A stretch of 64,000 bases of DNA from Ichthyosporea sp. XGB-2017a (Eukaryota > Opisthokonta > Ichthyosporea). Numbering within the stretch: position 1 is the stretch's first letter; every line of letters begins with the position of its first letter. The stretch spans positions 135,569 through 199,568 of the forward strand of contig PDIM01000058.1 in assembly GCA_002811675.1 (NCBI GenBank). Direction: 5' to 3'. This document shows positions 42,204-53,807 of this stretch, one piece after another. Under the pieces are notes generated by a model. The model was not told the DNA's origin and ran no database searches. It saw only the letters and a list, made by a program, of their open reading frames with translations. A program made the translations under genes and the position numbers.

Positions 42204-43183
42204 NNNNNNNNNNNNNNNNNNNNNNNNNNNNNNNNNNNNNNNNNNNNNNNNNNNNNNNNNNNNNNNNNNNNNNNNNNNNNNNNNNNNNNNNNNNNNNNNN
42301 NNNNNNNNNNNNNNNNNNNNNNNNNNNNNNNNNNNNNNNNNNNNNNNNNNNNNNNNNNNNNNNNNNNNNNNNNNNNNNNNNNNNNNNNNNNNNNNNNNNN
42401 NNNNNNNNNNNNNNNNNNNNNNNNNNNNNNNNNNNNNNNNNNNNNNNNNNNNNNNNNNNNNNNNNNNNNNNNNNNNNNNNNNNNNNNNNNNNNNNNNNNN
42501 NNNNNNNNNNNNNNNNNNNNNNNNNNNNNNNNNNNNNNNNNNNNNNNNNNNNNNNNNNNNNNNNNNNNNNNNNNNNNNNNNNNNNNNNNNNNNNNNNNNN
42601 NNNNNNNNNNNNNNNNNNNNNNNNNNNNNNNNNNNNNNNNNNNNNNNNNNNNNNNNNNNNNNNNNNNNNNNNNNNNNNNNNNNNNNNNNNNNNNNNNNNN
42701 NNNNNNNNNNNNNNNNNNNNNNNNNNNNNNNNNNNNNNNNNNNNNNNNNNNNNNNNNNNNNNNNNNNNNNNNNNNNNNNNNNNNNNNNNNNNNNNNNNNN
42801 NNNNNNNNNNNNNNNNNNNNNNNNNNNNNNNNNNNNNNNNNNNNNNNNNNNNNNNNNNNNNNNNNNNNNNNNNNNNNNNNNNNNNNNNNNNNNNNNNNNN
42901 NNNNNNNNNNNNNNNNNNNNNNNNNNNNNNNNNNNNNNNNNNNNNNNNNNNNNNNNNNNNNNNNNNNNNNNNNNNNNNNNNNNNNNNNNNNNNNNNNNNN
43001 NNNNNNNNNNNNNNNNNNNNNNNNNNNNNNNNNNNNNNNNNNNNNNNNNNNNNNNNNNNNNNNNNNNNNNNNNNNNNNNNNNNNNNNNNNNNNNNNNNNN
43101 NNNNNNNNNNNNNNNNNNNNNNNNNNNNNNNNNNNNNNNNNNNNNNNNNNNNNNNNNNNNNNNNNNNNNNNNNNNNNNNNNNN
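42204..43183. other. Assembly gap (980 N)
   Basis: Run of N. The 53 bp on its left edge (42151-42203) are identical to 43224-43276 on the right. This suggests the flanking contigs overlap and the gap length is not real. Confidence 0.97.
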
Positions 43184-43191
43184 AAAAATAG

Positions 43192-43222
<31 letters not shown>

Positions 43223-43799
43223 GACAGAAAGAAAGAAAGAAAGAAGAATGCAAAGAAAAAAAAAAAAGAAGTACAGAAAATAATAAATTTTCAAAAAATT
43301 TTTGCGGAAATTCCTCAGACTTCAGAGTTCAGCAAGGAGCGTTAGCGACCCCGCCTGATTGTTTAATATTACTCTCAAGTCTCACCCTTTGCGTAACCCC
43401 TACTCTCTCTCTTTCTCAAATTGGTAGGGAAAGAGGGTACCCAGCTGAGATGGGAGAAAGAGTAGAAGAGTGCTTACAAAGCTCAGATGGGGTAGAGGAG
43501 TGACCCTTGCACTACAATGGCACACCTTTCTTTGGCTAACCACATCATTAAACGACAAGCAGCCTTCAAACCACAGCTTCCCCAGCTAATATCTAGCAGG
43601 TAAATCAATGAATATGGCTTTTACAACGAGTCTAAACATCTGAACTCACTCGTTGCGAAAAACGAAAAACAAAACTCTCATTCTCCTTGGGTATCCCCAT
43701 TTACACAGAACTGAAATGGCCAAACTTGGCTACCAACAGATACCGCCTTCACCACTGTCAATGAGCAGGACGTGCAGGAAGGCAGTGCAATGAAGAGAT
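43184..43799. other. Non-coding region after the gap
   Basis: A-rich repeat (43184-43290), then unique sequence with the 3' flank of the translin-associated gene. No gene recognised. Confidence 0.45.
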
Positions 43800-44982
43800 T
43801 CATGACCAAATGTCCTCTGCTTGGCGCTTATCTTGCCCTCTGTCAGAAACATCAGTTAACGAGCACCTATCAGTTCTTGCCGATATCATTTTGGCAGCTT
43901 CAAAGCTTTGAAGATGGATGTCGTAGCAGCCTGTTCCACATTACCATAATATCAAAAAGAAACACATGAACAAAGAGTCTTGGCTTTCAAAACGTTGCAA
44001 GGGCAAGAACATAAATACATACCTTTTTCCAATTTCATTAAGGAAGTTTTCATTGTCTTCATTTTACCAGAGAACTCTCTAATGCCTAAACCATGAAAGG
44101 GTAAGAATGCTAACAAACAAATGTTTTAGTAAACCGAACAGAGGAGACTCACAAGAGGCTACAAGCGTGTCCTTACCCATATAGAAGCGCCTCACAGTAT
44201 CGGTGAGGCGAAAGATAAGTTGTCTATCTCCATTGGAAACACTTGTTAACGCCAGGCGCATGATTTCTCCAGTAATGTCAGTAATCCCCAAAAGATAATC
44301 TGTTTCATCCAAAAGAATAGGCTCCCCTTCAAATTGCGAGACGCAATCGTTGTAGGATAAAACTGGACCATCGCAGTCACCATTGGCGACAAATGCTGCA
44401 AAGGCTGCGGCTTCTATATACTCCTGAACCCCTCCAGAGAAGGAGCGTTGGTTTCTTCACAACAGAAATTACGACAAACACTGTCAGTCAATATATACCT
44501 TTAATTTCCGTGATAAGCATTAAGAATAACACACACAAAGCGAATCGGTAGCTCCACTCACCTGTACAACATGTCCATTTCACCCCCAACACGCCGAGTC
44601 TTTGCTGCTATAAGAGATTTAAACATATCGACCAACAGATCCCTCACACCTGCCAAATTCTTAGAGCACTTTTGAAAAGCTTCGTGGTCTTTTTTGGCAT
44701 TCAGGGCCTGACGATGCACTTCAAAAATGATTTTTTTCGACAGAGACGTTATGTCTCTGCTTTTCCGTATGACATCATCGCGATAGCCATTCTACATAGC
44801 ATGCCAAATTTAGCCAATTAGTACACAGCGGATTATAGGAAGCGAATACACACACCGAGATCAATCAATACCTTTTCGTCCAGCACTTCCTGGTAATGCT
44901 TAAAGGCAGACAGGCTCTCATTAACTTCATCATATACACCCCTCTCGCAATCTTTGTGACCTCTTTTGCTACTTGAACCCAT
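43800..44982 (-). CDS. TSNAX: Translin-associated factor X (TRAX/TSNAX)
   Basis: Five exons (44872-44982, 44562-44791, 44177-44454, 44023-44085, 43800-43930) join in phase and encode 270 residues, near the 290 of animal TRAX. The N terminus is short and basic (MGSSSKRGHKD). The helical core includes SRDITSLSKKIIFEVHR, VQEYIEAAAFAAFVANGD, and the signature PILLDETDYLLGITDITGEIMRLALTSV. That last block holds the acidic residues that in TRAX form the ribonuclease site of C3PO. The complex with translin trims RNA passenger strands and processes tRNA. The C-terminal exon (GCYDIHLQSFEAAKM) is more diverged. Small exons and introns of 80-107 bp are typical of this window. Confidence 0.87.
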
Positions 44983-45281
44983 TTTCACACCTCGACCAAA
45001 ACAATCCTACCCAAAGTAAGACCAATGATCCAAATGAACAGCCCACACTAAACTTAAATCTTAGAATCTGCACCTAACACGAGGAAATAGTCGATGGACT
45101 TCTCGAGTGACCTCTTGTTGCGCATTTATTTTTATAGTTATTTATTTGAAACAGTCGCATGGGGGGGGTCCATTAGGGTTGGATTGGCACACTGACAGTT
45201 CTGCAAGTTTCACAAACGGAGCCAAATGCCCGTTCCCGTGACCACGCGCCCCCCTTCTCTCCCCCATTGGGATGCCAACTG
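44983..45281. other. Spacer between TSNAX start and PIG-L stop
   Basis: Short intergenic region. No gene recognised. Confidence 0.4.
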
Positions 45282-46145
45282 TTAACCACCACCATGCAGG
45301 CGGTTTCGGCGAACCACCAAGGTGTTTGCAAACATATATCTCGAGAAGAGGAGATATAATCGGCGGAACCATACCAGCTGACTGGAATGGCACTTCATGG
45401 CTCGCCAACCACGTAGCATACCTTGCAACCCCCCAGCAGAAATCACCCTACATCCCTCTTTTCCTGATATCCACAGCTGGGCCACGCAAAGAATCATATC
45501 CCACACCCCAATGTATTTGCGGAATATCGTCACACTCTCCAGATAAAGTACACTTCTCAACAACGCTAATGCATCTCGGTTTTTTACTTCACCTTCTACC
45601 CCCAAAAGCCATTCCATCCCGTAAAAGCAGCTGCGATGATTGACATGACCCGACACACCATATGAATCAAAAGTAATAAGAGTATCGATTCCCCATCTGC
45701 AAACAAATCCAGCAACTGTCTCACCCACATTCTCCGGAACCCATTCAACCGGCCCGTCAGGGAACACTTTCTCCGAGTCAACAATGCCAACTTTAGATAT
45801 TTTGATCCCCAGCTCATTGCAGCTAGCAAGAAGCTCCTTCTTTCGTATCTTGCCCAGTCCATCATAATTGCCCGTGGACATGCACAACAAATGCATATTG
45901 CAATCTGTTGCCAACTGCTGGATCACTGGAGCAAAAAACATGCACTCATCATCGGGATGGGCAATGAGGATCATTACACTCCGTTTCTTACTCCCATTAC
46001 TCTTTGTTAGAAAGGCCAACGTATCTGCCCATTGATTATTTCTGTAATATTCGTAAGAAGCATACAGAAACCCACAAACTGCTACAGCCCCCAGCAACAT
46101 CAACCAGTGCGACCCCTCAAAAATGCCCAATCCCTCACTGTACAT
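45282..46145 (-). CDS. PIGL: PIG-L, GlcNAc-PI de-N-acetylase (GPI anchor synthesis)
   Basis: Single exon, 287 residues from the ATG at 46145. An N-terminal membrane helix (HWLMLLGAVAVCGFLYAS) is followed by the LmbE/PIG-L catalytic fold: AHPDDECMFFAP (the metal-binding HPDDE), CMSTGNYDGLGKIRKKEL, DTLITFDSYGVSGHVNHRSC (the HxxH metal site). PIG-L removes the acetyl group from GlcNAc-phosphatidylinositol on the cytosolic face of the ER, the second step of GPI-anchor synthesis. All expected active-site residues are present. The last 40 residues after the family core are specific to this protein. Confidence 0.92.
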   Translation of the reverse strand: MYSEGLGIFEGSHWLMLLGAVAVCGFLYASYEYYRNNQWADTLAFLTKSNGSKKRSVMILIAHPDDECMFFAPVIQQLATDCNMHLLCMSTGNYDGLGKIRKKELLASCNELGIKISKVGIVDSEKVFPDGPVEWVPENVGETVAGFVCRWGIDTLITFDSYGVSGHVNHRSCFYGMEWLLGVEGEVKNRDALALLRSVLYLESVTIFRKYIGVWDMILCVAQLWISGKEGCRVISAGGLQGMLRGWRAMKCHSSQLVWFRRLYLLFSRYMFANTLVVRRNRLHGGG

Positions 46146-46759
46146 TATATCACTAAACCTCTCAATCTCACACTCGCCTCTACTCAAAACTGCAGCCCCG
46201 CCTATTGCAGCATCTGGACAGTGTCAGTCACAATGTTAATCCCTCTAGAGAGGGCAATGCTGCCGCACAAATAAAATTAACCACGTACATGTACAATTAT
46301 TCCCTCAGAGGGGTATAGGGTTCTCCAGCAGCTCCCCTCGAGCCTGGAGATATTTCACGTGTCACGTGCGCGGGGTCCTTTACTTGCCCCTCTCATGTAG
46401 TACTGTGTGTCCCTCTGGCGCAGTAGTTTATTTTTATTATTGGGGCACATGGCTGTGTAGCAGCACAGTACTATGATGGGCTCTTTTATTTTATTTTATT
46501 ATTATTTGAACCATTGTTATTATTATATAGCTATAGCTACTGGCTGGGCTGTGTTGTATTGTACTGTGTGTTACTCCCGCCCTCATATTCTTACACTGCC
46601 CAAAGGTACAACTTGAAGCGCCTCAACTTACTCAGATTTGTATTTGGTAGTTTGTTGGACGAAGAAAGAGACAGACAGAGATTGTTCCAGTGATACATAC
46701 ACACAAACTGTGATTCAGGGAAATAATAACTTGGAAGAGACTATACATATATTATAACA
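46146..46759. promoter_or_regulatory. Divergent spacer between PIG-L and TIM17
   Basis: 614 bp between divergent start codons. Contains TTTTATTTTATTTTATTATTATT-type AT repeats near 46480-46530 and a CACGTGTCACGTGCG stretch (46358-46373 area) with E-box-like CACGTG cores. Function not shown. Confidence 0.45.
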
Positions 46760-47296
46760 ATGGATGTCGATTATGTGAGAGACCCTTGCCCATTCCGTAT
46801 TTTGGATGATCTGGGTGCTGGGTTTGCTATTGGAGCTATTGGGTTTGGAGGTCTTATTCAAGGATACAAGGGCTACAAAAATAGTCCCAGAGGAACAAAG
46901 ATTAATGGGATTGCCAGCGCTATTAAATCAAGAGCTCCTGTCATTGGTGGTAACTTCGCTGCTTGGGCTGGGCTCTTTTCTACGGGCGAATGTTCCTTAG
47001 CTTACCTGAGACAGAAAGAAGATCCTTGGAACGCCATTATGTCTGGTGCAATGACTGGTGGTATTTTGGCTGCTCGTGGTGGGTTCCAAAGATCACTTAC
47101 TTCAGCTGTGGGTGGTGGTGTGATCCTTGCTTTGATTGAGGGTTTGGGAATTGTTATTACTAGATTTACTTCGGATTCTATGGCGCCCGAACTTCCAGCC
47201 ATCCCAGATGCACCCCTTCCTCCAAAGGCCCCCGAGCCCATGCCTGTGCAGAACTCAAACTCCGATTTTTCCCAGGATGACTGGAAAAGCCAGTAA
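46760..47296 (+). CDS. TIMM17: TIM17, inner-membrane presequence translocase subunit
   Basis: Single exon, 178 residues. It begins DPCPFRILDDLGAGFAIGAIG, the standard Tim17 opening, then carries the four glycine-rich membrane segments with the family signatures KGYKNSPRGTKINGIASAI, GGNFAAWAGLFSTGECSLAY and RQKEDPWNAIMSGAMTGGILAARGG. The cysteine in the first helix region and the one in the STGEC block are those of the regulated disulfide known in Tim17. The proline-rich C-terminal tail (PELPAIPDAPLPPKAPEPMP) is long but typical. Tim17 is the core of the TIM23 complex. Confidence 0.96.
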   Translation: MDVDYVRDPCPFRILDDLGAGFAIGAIGFGGLIQGYKGYKNSPRGTKINGIASAIKSRAPVIGGNFAAWAGLFSTGECSLAYLRQKEDPWNAIMSGAMTGGILAARGGFQRSLTSAVGGGVILALIEGLGIVITRFTSDSMAPELPAIPDAPLPPKAPEPMPVQNSNSDFSQDDWKSQ

Positions 47297-47694
47297 ACTA
47301 ATTTAGATAAAGCACAGCATATGGCAGGTTCATGTATCGGTAAAATTATGCAAAGGGGAAAAGAATGTAAGGTATATGGGTGCTCTGCAATGCTTAGTGG
47401 CAGGGAAAAATTAGACTGTGCCGTAGGGGTCTTATAGTGTAGAAGAATGAACTAGTGGCTTTTGTGAAACCGGGTGTAGAACAAAGCTGCTATTGATGTT
47501 CTTTCGCTCAGTGTACTTGTTTATTGGATGCATGGATTGGATCAAAGACAGCAAGGAACAGATTGTGCAAGGGAGAGTAAGTGTGGGATTGATGCGCTCA
47601 CTTTCCGGGGTCAGCAAATATATACACAATATGTTTTACGCTTATATTTGAACTGTCGAATGCGAGAATAAAAGACATTATATTGTTTTCATAT
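47297..47694. other. 3' spacer between TIM17 and septin genes
   Basis: 3' flanks of two convergent genes. No gene recognised. Confidence 0.4.
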
Positions 47695-49211
47695 CTAAAA
47701 GATGGAGAGTTTCTTCTTGGGCTTTTTCCCGTCACTAGTTTGAACCGCTGCTGACGCATCTTCGTCCAAAGTTCGCATCTTTTTTTCAACTAGAGCAAGC
47801 TGTGCTTCAAGATCGTGAATCTTGGCACCGTACTTTTTCTTCATCTATCACATCAGATGAACGTGTCAAGAAAACAAAAACAGAGTAAATATGTGTTTCA
47901 TGTCACTCAAACTTCCCTCCAATCCATACAAACCTCTTCTTCTGCCAATTTCAAGTCCAGTTCTTTGGTTTTAACCTTCTCAATAAAAATACGGGTCATT
48001 TCGTCCTCTACACTTTTCAATTCTTCTACAAACCTGCTCTGTTTGGATTCCGCTGTTCCGGTTAGCGTGACCACTTTACCTAAACATCAAAATAAAGTGA
48101 AAACGGTGAGGAAATGGTTTGAAAATAAATGAAATACACGCGAAGAGCAATACCAACCCTCAAAATCCACATCGTCATAGCCCATGTCATGTAGTTTTTG
48201 CTTTCGATGGTACTCATACTTTACTGTGTGAGTTTTTTCAATTAGATCGAACATATTCGTTCGAATAAGCATTTCACGGAGCCAAACAAAGTCGTTATGC
48301 TTTTCGTTTTCAACTTCCACTGCACCCCACTTGTATTGTCTGGCACGCACAACCCGTCCATCAACAAGAATCTCACGGCGAGAGCCCACAACAGCAAATG
48401 GCTGGAGTGCACTCATGCCAGCATTGATTTCTGCGGTGTCTGGATCATCCATGGGCATCTGGTAAATCTTGATGTCGTTTTCCTGATACATAAAAAGAAA
48501 ATAAGCAAACAAAAGAGAAACAATAAGGCTTAGAAACAGTCTCAGTGGCTGAAAAACAAATATCGCACTAAAACAAAATCTCAAAAGGCTAACCTCAAAC
48601 TCTTGGAGTATTTTCGCTTTGAATATATACAGCTCTCCTTTGGAAATTGTATCTGCCTTCGCAATGACGGGAATGATATTCACTCGAGCCTCCAACTCCT
48701 TAAGTACTAGCAGGTCCTGGGACTTGATAGAGTGCCCAGTAGGGGCAATAAAATACAAACAGGCATGGATTCTATTGTCAGGAATTTCACTTGATTGGCG
48801 ATTAGGCTGAAGCTCCTCTCTTAGATAGTTATCGAATTGGGTATTTATATAATCGAGGATATTCACATGGTCTTTCTCTTTGTTGATTCGATCACCGAAG
48901 CCTTGGGCATCAACAAGGCCCAATCTTAAGCAGACACCATTTTCAACCAACTCATACCGCTCAACAACACACTCAACTTCTCCCAACATGTGAGTACGGG
49001 GCTGTATGGGGGTGAAGTTTGTTTCAAACAGAGAATCCATAAGGGTAGCTTTTCCCAGCCCCGTCTCTCCAACTACTAATATGTTGAAAGAAAACCCCTT
49101 TTTCTTTGCACTTTGAGCATACTGATCTGGGATGTTGGAGAATCCAACATTACCCTTTGTCTTCAAACGTCGACCAGAAGGTCCGAGTCGTCGCATTACC
49201 TTTTCGGCCAT
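47695..49211 (-). CDS. Septin with altered P-loop (GKA)
   Basis: Four exons (48594-49211, 48158-48482, 47934-48079, 47695-47844) join in phase to give 412 residues. The GTPase domain has P-loop GETGLGKATL, switch-II-like DAQGFGD, the specificity motif AKAD and the septin unique element region (RREILVDGRVVRARQYKWG, HNDFVWLREMLIRTNM). A coiled-coil tail (VKTKELDLKLAEEE, KKKYGAKIHDLEAQLALVEKK) follows, as in many septins. In the P-loop the usual Ser/Thr after GK is Ala (GK-A-T), and the DTPG of switch II is DAQG. Both suggest weak GTP hydrolysis or altered binding, as in catalytically inactive septins of mixed filaments. It is divergent from the centrin gene. Confidence 0.9.
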
Positions 49212-49855
49212 TTTTCAAATCTCCACAGTGTGCCACCCAAGCCTATTTGCACTCACTGAAGCTGATTAATCTCTTTCTCCCGCGCCTATCTCTCTATCTC
49301 TCCCTCGTGTGTGTGAGTCTCTCTCTCTCTCCCTCTCTTACCTATACTCCACAGATCCTCTATAAGCGATATCAAGGAGGAAGAAAGGAGGGAGGGAAGA
49401 GCCAGACATGCCAGAACAAGGAAACAAACCTCCTCCTCCTCCTCCAGTCCTCCTCCTCCTCCTCCTCCTTCCCTTGAGTTGTCTGTCTGCTGCATAGAGA
49501 TGAATACCCACCGTACCTTATCTATGGACCCCCCATACAAACTATTCCCTATTTCTTGTCCGCAATTTTGATCTGTCTGAATCCCCGGGCCCCCGGCCCC
49601 GGCCAGTGGCCACATTCCACAATCCTCGACTGATCCCGCCGGCGGCCCCCGGCCCCGTTTGATTTTTGGATTTTTTATTCTTTTGGCACTTTTTCTTTAA
49701 ATTTTTTATTATATTGCCTTGTGGTTTACGTGATTCACCGATTCAGCAACTTTAAATATCAACCAACTTTTCAAGATTGACAACTATCCGTCTGTCTGTT
49801 ATCTGATCTACATTTTGTGTATCACTACTTAGTATTTCATAATCTATCGCAAAAA
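49212..49855. promoter_or_regulatory. Divergent septin/centrin promoter region
   Basis: 644 bp between divergent start codons. Includes a CTCCCGCGCC word (49278-49287), a pyrimidine-rich CT stretch (49290-49340) and a (TCC)n repeat at 49429-49471. Confidence 0.5.
49429..49471. repeat. (TCC/CTC)n trinucleotide repeat
   Basis: Two TCC runs separated by AGTCC, in the septin-centrin spacer. Confidence 0.85.
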
Positions 49856-50644
<789 letters not shown>

Positions 50645-50912
50645 ACTCTAGCTTTCTTAAGCTTCGTCCATCATGCCCCTCTAAACGTCTTACAATAATA
50701 CATCGCTTTTTTCTTGTCTCTCTGCTACTGCTGCATTGATCCTTATACAACAATAAACAAACTTTAAATTGAAAAACTGTCTCAACTTTTACGAAAGCTT
50801 TTAATTATCACAGATGCGCAAATGTAGTGTTTTATTTGAATTTTCCAGTGTAGAAGTTAAAGTGCAATATTCACAGCTCACAGGTCACTACTCACATGTT
50901 TTCGTGGCAAAA

Positions 50913-53161
50913 CTACAAATTATGACGTGCCTTTTTCAATACTTTCGCAAAATGGTCCAGGTGTTGGTGAGTGTTTTCGATTATACCACCGGTAGAAGGA
51001 ATTGAAGGGGGTGGGGGCATACTTGTGTCATCTTCAATCACAACAGGCTCACTTGGGGTAGTTGGTCTTACATTATTCTTTGAGTTGCTTTTTTTTGCTT
51101 TTTTAAGATTGTTACTCGTTGTTTTTGATGGGTGTCTTTTCTTTTCAGCCACAGATTCACTGGCCGTTTCAGAAACTGCCACGGCAGAGCTTTCAGAAGG
51201 GCTGAACTCTACTTCCTTGAGTTTTCTTTTCTTTCGGGGCATTTTTGTGGCCTGCTGAACAAACAGTTTTTCATCAATCCACTTTTCTGGGAACAATGGT
51301 GCTAAAATATTTTCAGCAAACCAGTTTCGGAACACTCTCACCTCAGGAAGAGCTTGATGTCCTTTCCTGATTTGCAGCTCGTTTTCTATGGCTATTTTGC
51401 TTTTAACTAGTTTTGCGAGTGGAATTAGAGCTTTCCTAATTCCTCTGCTCCAAGCTGCTTCATATTCATGTTCTTGAACATCGGGATTATTGCCAATTGA
51501 TAAAATTTCGGGGTCTGAAAGGACTTCTTTGATGATAGGGATTGCTTCATCTAACTTCTCTGAAATTTCCGATGGGAGGCCTTTCAGTTTGTGCTCCATT
51601 AGAAGTCTCGTAAATCTATCCTTTACAGATGATTTTTTGGACATCATAACCTTAGACAAAAGCTTATACACTTCCTCGATCTGATCTTCAAGCATGTTCA
51701 GCTCTTCACAAATTAACGCTATTCTTAAAGTCGGTCCATCATATCTGCCACGTTTACGGGCAAGCGATGGGTCTGCCAAAGTCTCTTTAACAAGGTCATA
51801 AAGCAGTTTAACTTCTGTTTGCAAGTATGATGGTACACTTAGACTTTCCCATGGTTCGAGTTTCTTCACGACAGGTGGTTTTTCGGGCTTCGCAGGCTTT
51901 GAAACAGCAGGAGATCCCGCTCCTGAGCCACTGGGCCCGGCGGTGGCAAAATCATCAATATCCTTTTGCGAATCAATAGAAGCTTCTACAACTTTCACAG
52001 TCTTTCGCACAGGAGTTGATGAAGGAGTTTTAGACTGTTTTGATTCACCATTTTCATTGGATACACTTTTTTTGGCTGCAACTGCGCTTTTTTCAACCTT
52101 TGAAGACGTACTCTTTTCGGGACTAACTAGCGATATAGTTTTCTTCTTGGGAGATTTGATTTCTTTTGCCGCAGGACTACTTGTAGAAGCTTTTTTCTTA
52201 TCTTGAGGCACCGCACTTTTCTTCTTTGGGCTTTTACTAGAAGAAGCTTTCTTTTCCGGGGTTTTACTGCTCTTCTTTGGTGAATCAACTTTCTTTTTGC
52301 TCTTCGCACGCTTACGCTTTTTCTTCGGTGTTTTGCTTGTTTCACTCACAAACATACTTTCATCAAGAGCAATTTCACCCTCAGCAATAAAAAACCCACC
52401 ATATTTTGTCTTTAAAGCTCCTTCTTCAAGGCGCTCATCATGCTGAATACAAGGATACATTAATATCACTATCTACAGTTAGCCAACGCCTATCCATTCA
52501 TTGCTTTACTTACTGCTTCTTCGTCATCAATCCAAGGATCATCAACATCATATTCATCTTCATTTCCAACCACTCTCTTTTTCTTCGATTTTAGCTGGCT
52601 CTTTTCACTTGCAGACCCAGAATTTCCTTTCTGTGAGAGCAACCGAAAAAAATTGTATACGGTTAGAATTTATATTCAAACTTCAGCTAACGAACCAACG
52701 TTGAAAACTTCCAATAGAACGGCACTTACCGATATACGAGAGATTATGTGTGAGAATTCGTTGTTGTCCAAGTTTTTACTTGCAAACGGATCATTTGGAT
52801 CCGCAAAAGGATCGTTAGCGACAATCATATCGTCTTCTTCTTTACTTCTGAAAGTATCAGCAGTAATAACGTCGAGGCCACTTTTTTGCTTTGAATATAG
52901 CAAATCACTGTAACTAAACTCATAGAAATCTGGCGACAATACAATATCGATACGCACATCAACTGGCAGCTTATTGCTATTTGTACTTTTTTCTGGTATT
53001 GCCTCCTCGCCCTCTTCAATATCAGAACCATCTTGATCTACAGCCACAGCATTCCCTTTTGCAGCTCCAGCCAACTTCTGAGTATGCGCACCACCTTCAT
53101 CCCCATGACTCCCCCCCTCAGCTTCATTTTTATCTCCATCCGCTTTAATCATAGCCATCAT
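50913..53161 (-). CDS. UBN: Ubinuclein / Hpc2-family histone-chaperone subunit (HIRA complex)
   Basis: Three exons (52730-53161, 52514-52630, 50913-52442) join in phase to 692 residues. Exon 2 and the start of exon 3 give the Hpc2-related domain: EYDVDDPWIDDEEA, then HDERLEEGALKTKYGGFFIAEGEI, the motif that binds HIRA. It is preceded by an acidic N terminus with NDPFADPNDPF. After a long lysine/serine-rich region a helical middle domain follows (PSYLQTEVKLLYDLVKETL, RIALICEELNMLEDQIEEVYKLL), as in animal ubinuclein UBN1/2. This complex deposits histone H3.3 outside replication. The C terminus again is basic. The start could be either of two adjacent ATGs (53161 or 53158). Confidence 0.85.
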
Positions 53162-53807
53162 AATCACAACAATTTACACACGGCAAGCCAAAACGTAATA
53201 AACGTAATCCTCGAACGTAACACAAGATGTGAACAGCCTCTGAATCTCCCAGAGCAACAGCTGATCTTAACCAGTCGCGTGCCAATCCGACAACAACACA
53301 ATCGTCACAGACAACCCTCACACAAGCACATACACAATACACATCCAATTCATTCAACACAGCCCTATCTACCTATAACTTCTCCATCTACACAATACAC
53401 AATCCGTCCAAAACAAAATCTAAACCAATCCCCACTACTCACTTCACGCACAAGAAAAGGAAAAAAAAAAGAAGGAAAAACACAGCAAAAAAAGAAAAAA
53501 GGAAGCAGCCCCCGGCAATTGAGAAAGAGAGAACACGGAACACCATTAACACTGATTTAGGAATTTTGAATATCCCCCTAACCTGACACACCTCCCTTAA
53601 CAGAAACATCCTACCCTGAAACACCAGGTAGATGATGAAGATGAAGATGAAGAAGATGAAGAAGAAGATGATGAAGAAGAAGAAGATAAAGAAGAAGATG
53701 ATGAAGAAGATGATGAAGAAGATGATGAAGGAGAAGAAGATGATGAAGAAGATAATGAAGATGGCTATTTTTCTTTATTATCCTTGCTTGCTTGCCTCAC
53801 TGGGGCA
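53162..53807. other. Intergenic region with GAT/GAA microsatellite
   Basis: A 133-bp GAT/GAA repeat (53631-53763) lies here. A/C-rich sequence from 53160 to 53460 has no recognisable gene. Confidence 0.5.
53631..53763. repeat. (GAT/GAA)n microsatellite
   Basis: Mixed GATGAA / GAAGAT trinucleotides over 133 bp. Open in several frames, so the ORFs here are not meaningful. Confidence 0.92.

Noticed and set aside
42080..43345. Four long open frames across the N gap on both strands
   Set aside because: They are open only because N codons contain no stop. The flanks are A/G-rich low complexity.
45142..45643. Open frames overlapping the PIG-L C terminus on both strands
   Set aside because: Shadows of the PIG-L frame. 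PIG-L has clear motifs up to its end.
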